Below, one piece after another: positions 6,251-9,416 of a DNA stretch of 9,416 bases. A model generated the notes under the pieces. That model was not told the DNA's origin, ran no database searches, and saw only the letters and a list, made by a program, of their open reading frames with translations. The stretch lies in contig CAYOXS010000238.1 of assembly GCA_964407935.1 (NCBI GenBank), forward strand, positions 1 through 9,416, in the 5' to 3' direction. The stretch comes from J095 sp964407935. Its GTDB lineage: Bacteria; Chloroflexota; Anaerolineae; 4572-78; J111. Made by a program: the position numbers and the translations under genes. The stretch's first letter is position 1, and each line of letters starts with the position of its first letter.

Positions 6251-6790
6251 ATGAAGGGCTTTATTACAAATTTGGGGCGAAGTGTTGGTAAAGTTGTGGG
6301 TGTGCTCTATCAAGCCGGCCGGGAGTCGATCGATCAGGTTATCAAAAATATCCTGCCGTTTATGGCCTTTATCGCGCTGGTCATTGGGATCATCCTGTAT
6401 ACCGGTATCGGTGATTGGATTGCCAATTTGATTGCGCCGTTAGCCGGGAGTCTGGTGGGGATGCTGATCATCTCGGTTATCTGCGCCATCCCAATTTTGT
6501 CACCCCTGCTGGGGCCGGGCGCGGTGATTGCCCAGGTGGTGGGCACGCTGTTGGGCAGCACGCTGATTGCCAACGGCTCAATTCCGGCTCGCTACGCGTT
6601 GCCGGCGCTGTTTGCCATTAACCCCCAGGTAGGTTGCGACTTTATCCCCGTTGGCCTGGCGCTGGGTGAAGCCGAGCCGGAAACGGTAGAAATTGGCGTG
6701 CCGGCCGTACTGTTTTCCCGGATGATCACCGGGCCTATCGCTGTGGTGCTAGCCTACCTGGCCAGTTTTGGCCTGTATCCGGGGAATTGA
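6251..6790 (+). CDS. srlE: PTS glucitol/sorbitol-type EIIC2 (C-terminal half of SrlE) as a separate protein
   Basis: A 179-residue membrane protein equivalent to the C-terminal membrane domain of E. coli SrlE (EIIBC-GUT_C). Matching landmarks are the N-terminal amphipathic stretch VGVLYQAGRESIDQVIKNIL, LPFMAF (35-40), GIGDWIA (52-58), SPLLGPGAVIAQVVG (84-98), LPALFAINPQ (117-126), CDFIPVGLALGEA (129-141) and VGVP-like EIGVPAVLFSR. In E. coli this domain is fused behind the EIIB domain in one chain of 319 residues. Here it stands alone and the EIIB gene follows it. It has a good Shine-Dalgarno of its own (AAAGGAG, 6237-6243) and a natural stop, so the split is not an assembly artefact. It likely pairs with SrlA to build the permease. 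The symbol applies to this half only. Confidence 0.9.
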   Translation: MKGFITNLGRSVGKVVGVLYQAGRESIDQVIKNILPFMAFIALVIGIILYTGIGDWIANLIAPLAGSLVGMLIISVICAIPILSPLLGPGAVIAQVVGTLLGSTLIANGSIPARYALPALFAINPQVGCDFIPVGLALGEAEPETVEIGVPAVLFSRMITGPIAVVLAYLASFGLYPGN

Positions 6791-6818
6791 TCCGGCATTT
6801 TAAGAAAGGAGTAATGGT

Positions 6819-7328
6819 ATGAGCTTTTGGGACAAGGCAAAGAAAATATTAATTGGCGAACCCCCACCTCCCAAACCGGAAAAGAGCGCAGCAGCCGACG
6901 AACCGGTCCCGGCCGCTGCCTCAACGCCCGAGAAAAAAGCATCGTCTGGTTCCGGCGAGTACAAGCGCGTCAGGATTGAGCGCGGGTCACGCGGCTGGGG
7001 CGGGCCGCTTGTCATTGAGCCGACATCGGAAAAGCCGTTGATCTACTGCGTTACCGGCGGCGGTATTCACCCCGTAGCCCAGCGCATCGCCGATTTAACC
7101 GGCGGCACAACTTTTGACGGCTTCAAATCAAAAGCGGATTTCCATGAAATTGCGGTGGCGGTAATTGATTGCGGCGGCACGGCCCGCGTGGGGGTTTACC
7201 CCATGAAAGGCGTATTGACCGTGGATATTCACTCTACGTCACCCTCGGGGCCATTGATGAAGTACATCAAGGAAACCAACTTCGTTTCCGGCGTTACTGT
7301 TGACAACATCATCCCGCTTAACGACTAG
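6819..7328 (+). CDS. srlE: PTS glucitol/sorbitol-type EIIB (N-terminal half of SrlE) with N-terminal extension
   Basis: A 169-residue cytosolic phosphotransfer protein. Residues 49-169 match the N-terminal EIIB domain of E. coli SrlE: RVRIERGSRGWGGPL (50-64), DGFKSKA, VAVIDCGGTARVGVYP (113-128), DIHSTSPSGPL (136-146) and FVSGVTVDNI. Cys118 in DCGGT is the expected phosphocysteine. Residues 1-48 are not in the E. coli protein: a short helix-like segment MSFWDKAKKILIG with mixed hydrophobic and lysine faces, then a Pro/Ala/Lys/Glu-rich linker. This could hold the free EIIB near the membrane. AAAGGAG at 6805-6811 supports ATG 6819, 28 nt after the preceding gene. EIIB would take phosphate from EIIA (gene at 7399) and pass it to the polyol. 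Confidence 0.9.
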   Translation: MSFWDKAKKILIGEPPPPKPEKSAAADEPVPAAASTPEKKASSGSGEYKRVRIERGSRGWGGPLVIEPTSEKPLIYCVTGGGIHPVAQRIADLTGGTTFDGFKSKADFHEIAVAVIDCGGTARVGVYPMKGVLTVDIHSTSPSGPLMKYIKETNFVSGVTVDNIIPLND

Positions 7329-7330
7329 TG

Positions 7331-7380
7331 CAATTGTGGGGGAAACATGTGTCTCCCTCTCCACGTGTTTCCCCCCATTG
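7331..7380 (+). repeat. Strong intercistronic stem-loop between EIIB and EIIA genes
   Basis: GGGGGAAACATGTG (7338-7351) pairs with CACGTGTTTCCCCC (7362-7375), 14 bp including one T-G wobble, around a 10-nt pyrimidine-rich loop. CAAT (7331-7334) and ATTG (7377-7380) can extend the base. No T tract follows. The stem begins right after the EIIB stop (7326-7328) and ends 18 nt before the EIIA start. Likely roles are mRNA stabilisation or processing, partial termination, or control of EIIA translation, whose ribosome binding site is weak. Confidence 0.6.
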
Positions 7381-7398
7381 CAGCTTTTAGGATGAGAA

Positions 7399-7776
7399 AT
7401 GAACCCTATCAAATACGAAACCAAAGTAATACAAATTGGGCCTTTGGCTCAGGATTTTATGGATGCGGGCATTCTGGTCTTCTTTGGGATGAATGCCCCC
7501 GAAGAATTAACCGAATTTGCGATTTTACACGAACCCACTACCCCGCTTCATCGGCACGTAGAAGCGGGCGATTCGTTGGTTATTGGCGATACATCTATCC
7601 AGGTTTTGTGCATCGGCGATGTTGCCAACGAGAATCTGGCCAATCTGGGCCACTTTGTGGTGAAATTTAACGGCTTCACCCAACCGGAAATGCCCGGCGA
7701 TATCAGCGTGCCGCTGCAAGATAAGCTGCCAAACATTGAGCCGGGTATGGTTGTTAAATTTATTGGCCAAAACTAA
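7399..7776 (+). CDS. srlB: PTS glucitol/sorbitol-type EIIA component
   Basis: A 125-residue cytosolic protein matching E. coli SrlB (123 residues): YETKVIQIG at the start, FGMNAPEELTEFAILH (29-44), VLCIGDVANENLANLGHFVVKFNG (69-92) and a C-terminal IEPGMVVKF. His44 aligns with the phosphohistidine of SrlB (His43 by my recollection) and would accept phosphate from HPr and pass it to Cys118 of EIIB. The E. coli HCHG sequence around the site is replaced by HEPTTPLHRH, with two extra histidines at 51 and 53. The start at 7399 has only a modest AGGA at 7389-7392. A strong stem-loop precedes it at 7331-7380, which may set its expression. No EI or HPr gene lies in the window. Confidence 0.92.
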   Translation: MNPIKYETKVIQIGPLAQDFMDAGILVFFGMNAPEELTEFAILHEPTTPLHRHVEAGDSLVIGDTSIQVLCIGDVANENLANLGHFVVKFNGFTQPEMPGDISVPLQDKLPNIEPGMVVKFIGQN

Positions 7777-7819
7777 TTCTGGCTCTTGCCTTGTGAACTA
7801 TTATTAAGAAAGGTGTACC

Positions 7820-9121
7820 ATGACATTGTATAACGAACTCAAAGAGTACGAACGGGCAGGCAACCGAATTAGAGTGGGCCTGGTCGGTTCCGGGCAAATG
7901 GGCGAAGGCCTGGCCTGCCAGATGGAAACTATGCACGGGATGAAAGCCTATGCCATCGCCGACATTGTTCCTGGCCGGGCCATGCAGGTGTACCAATCGG
8001 CCAAGGTGCCCGCCGGGCAAGTAGTAGAAACCGACGATGTGGGCCTGGCCGCGCAGGCCATTGCCGAAGGCAAGCGCGTGGCTACCACGCAATCGTCCCT
8101 TTTGGCCAAAATCCCCAATCTTGACATTATTGTTGAAGCCACCGGCGTGCCGGAAGTTGGCGCGCGGGTCGCCATCGACGCGATTTTGGGCCGCAAACAC
8201 GTGCTGCAAATGAATGTTGAAACAGACGCCACGGTGGGCTATTACCTGCGCCAAATGGCTAACGCCGCCAACGTAGTGTACACCCTCACCGCCGGCGACG
8301 AGCCGGGCACAACGATGGAACTGTTTGATTTTGCCGCCAGCCTGGGGTTTGAAGTAGTATGCGCCGGCAAAGGCAAAAACAACCCGCTCAACCGGGCCTC
8401 AAACCCGGCCACCGCCGCCGAAAAAGCCAAAGCCCAAATGATGAATCCCAAAATGCTGGCCTCGTTTGAAGACGGCACCAAAACAATGGTCGAAATGACC
8501 TCGCTGGGCAACGCCATTGGCTTTGTGCCGGATGTGCGCGGTATGCACGGCCCCAAAGCCACCCACCAAACCCTGTCTAAAATTTACGTACCCAAAGAAG
8601 CCGGCGGCATCCTGAGCCAAACCGGCGTGGTAGAATACGGGCTGGGTGTTGCCCCCGGCGTGTTTGTAGTGTTTACCACCGACCACCCCAAACTGGCCCG
8701 TGACCTGAAATATTTGAGCATGGGCGATGGTCCCTATTGGGCGTTGTTCCGCCCTTACCACCTCACCAGCCTGGAAACGCCCATTTCTATTGCCCGCGCC
8801 GTTTTAAAGGGCGAAACCACCGTGGCCACAGATCGCCCGCCGGTAGCCGAAACCATTACCGTGGCCAAAAAAGATTTAAAAGCCGGCGACGTGATTGATG
8901 GCCTGGGCGGCTTTTGCGTGTACGGGCTGATTGAGCGCGCCGACGTGGCGCGCCAGGACAACCTGCTGCCGCTGGGGCTGGCCCCCGGCAGCCGCCTGCT
9001 CAATGATGTGGCCATGGGCACGCCGCTCACCTACGCCGATGTCGAACTGGACAATTCGCTGACCATTCTGCACTTGCGCCGCTTGCAGGACCTACAGGTG
9101 CAAAACGGCAACGGCAATTAA
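7820..9121 (+). CDS. NAD(P)-dependent oxidoreductase with C-terminal SAF domain (DRL / homoserine-dehydrogenase-like)
   Basis: A 433-residue cytosolic enzyme in three parts. Residues 15-135 form a Rossmann domain with GLVGSGQMG (20-28), EATG (106-109) and MNVETD (131-136), as in homoserine dehydrogenase and Gfo/Idh-like proteins. Residues about 136-330 are a central catalytic domain with GDEPG (159-163), GKGKNNP (183-189) and YVPKEAGG. Residues about 342-412 are an SAF domain (ETITVAKKDLKAGDVIDGLGG, then PLGLAPG), a fold shared with FlgA and sialic acid synthase tails, so a FlgA label would mislead. The overall layout recalls the DXR-like (DRL) family described in Brucella, where the enzyme converts deoxyxylulose phosphate to methylerythritol phosphate. 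That activity should not be assumed here. AAAGGTG (7809-7815) supports the start. In this operon it probably acts on the imported polyol phosphate or its keto product. Confidence 0.8.
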   Translation: MTLYNELKEYERAGNRIRVGLVGSGQMGEGLACQMETMHGMKAYAIADIVPGRAMQVYQSAKVPAGQVVETDDVGLAAQAIAEGKRVATTQSSLLAKIPNLDIIVEATGVPEVGARVAIDAILGRKHVLQMNVETDATVGYYLRQMANAANVVYTLTAGDEPGTTMELFDFAASLGFEVVCAGKGKNNPLNRASNPATAAEKAKAQMMNPKMLASFEDGTKTMVEMTSLGNAIGFVPDVRGMHGPKATHQTLSKIYVPKEAGGILSQTGVVEYGLGVAPGVFVVFTTDHPKLARDLKYLSMGDGPYWALFRPYHLTSLETPISIARAVLKGETTVATDRPPVAETITVAKKDLKAGDVIDGLGGFCVYGLIERADVARQDNLLPLGLAPGSRLLNDVAMGTPLTYADVELDNSLTILHLRRLQDLQVQNGNGN

Positions 9122-9160
9122 CCGCATCGATTGACGATTTAGAATTATAAGGCCGGCAAA

Positions 9161-9416
9161 ATGTTTGCAGCATACAAAAATTTAGTCTGGAGCGTGGTTA
9201 ACCTGGTTAACAGCCCGCGGGGGCGCACCTACCACCAGCAGCGAGACCGGCTGCTGCTCAAGGGCCAACAACGCCAGCAGTTTGTGGCCGCGGCCGGGCA
9301 AATTGTGGCCAACCGGCTGGCGCTGGGGTCGCTGGGTGAACTCAGCCTGCGATTAGCGGAAAACACGCTGGCTATCACCGCGCCCAACAGCCACCTGGCC
9401 CATCTGGCAGAAACAG
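9161..9416 (+). CDS. Probable class II aldolase/adducin-like protein, 5' part only
   Basis: An open frame from ATG 9161 (AAGG at 9149-9152 upstream) to the window end, 85 residues, no stop. After a helical N-terminus, residues about 46-84 follow the start of the class II aldolase/adducin domain: an alanine-rich helix AAAGQIVANRLAL, then GSLGELSLRLAENTLAITAPNS, equivalent to GTAGNVSVR and MLITPTG of fuculose-1-phosphate aldolase FucA, and HLAHLAE, equivalent to YEKLTE. The phosphate-binding Asn of the GNxS motif is replaced by Glu, and TPTG by TAPNS, so activity or substrate may differ. The zinc-binding histidines lie beyond the edge and cannot be checked. It follows the oxidoreductase by 39 nt and likely belongs to the same operon, where it could cleave a sugar phosphate. 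Confidence 0.55.
   Translation, partial: MFAAYKNLVWSVVNLVNSPRGRTYHQQRDRLLLKGQQRQQFVAAAGQIVANRLALGSLGELSLRLAENTLAITAPNSHLAHLAET

Noticed and set aside
7760..8254. Minus-strand open frame of 164 codons opposite the oxidoreductase
   Set aside because: Composition is typical of an antisense reading of a GC-rich gene (His/Gly-rich). The + strand has a full conserved Rossmann domain there.
1..9416. tRNA, rRNA, CRISPR arrays, transposase genes or phage attachment sites
   Set aside because: No repeat-spacer pattern, no tRNA-like cloverleaf and no transposase or integrase motif was seen on either strand.

Overview
The window looks like a scaffold piece from a draft or metagenomic assembly, since it contains a gap of exactly 100 Ns. 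It comes from a free-living bacterium of moderate GC with AGGAGG-type ribosome binding sites and recognisable sigma70-type promoters. Gene content (PHP phosphoesterase next to a GT4 glycosyltransferase, a glucitol-type PTS, an SAF-domain oxidoreductase) and codon style would fit Chloroflexota (Anaerolineae-like). That placement is an impression, not shown by any marker gene here. All convincing genes are on the + strand.

Layout. (1) 1-2150: a short AT-rich leader, a PHP-domain metal-dependent phosphoesterase (176-919) and a GT4-family glycosyltransferase (990-2150). (2) 2173-3649: a TetR-family regulator with a near-consensus promoter and a short-chain dehydrogenase. The same 10-bp palindrome lies at the regulator's transcription start and just before the dehydrogenase, so this looks like a small autoregulated TetR/SDR module. 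(3) 3650-4083: a non-coding stretch with three successive inverted repeats, then a strong promoter bracketed by two near-identical 21-bp elements in inverted orientation. (4) 4084-9416 (open at the right edge): a polyol PTS operon. The order is SorC-family regulator, GutM-like protein (interrupted by the gap), EIIC (SrlA-like), the membrane half of EIIBC, the cytosolic EIIB half, EIIA (SrlB-like), an oxidoreductase with a C-terminal SAF domain resembling the DXR-like (DRL)/homoserine-dehydrogenase-like family, and the start of a probable class II aldolase.

The PTS operon is the most interesting part. The E. coli SrlE polypeptide (EIIB followed by EIIC2) is encoded here as two separate genes in the reverse order, and the free EIIB carries a new N-terminal amphipathic and Pro/Ala/Lys-rich extension. 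No sorbitol-6-phosphate dehydrogenase of the SrlD type is visible. Its place is taken by the DRL-like oxidoreductase and the aldolase-like gene. The working inference is that a polyol, not necessarily sorbitol, is taken up and phosphorylated, then oxidised or isomerised by the DRL-like enzyme and possibly cleaved by the aldolase, all under SorC control. No EI or HPr gene is in the window.
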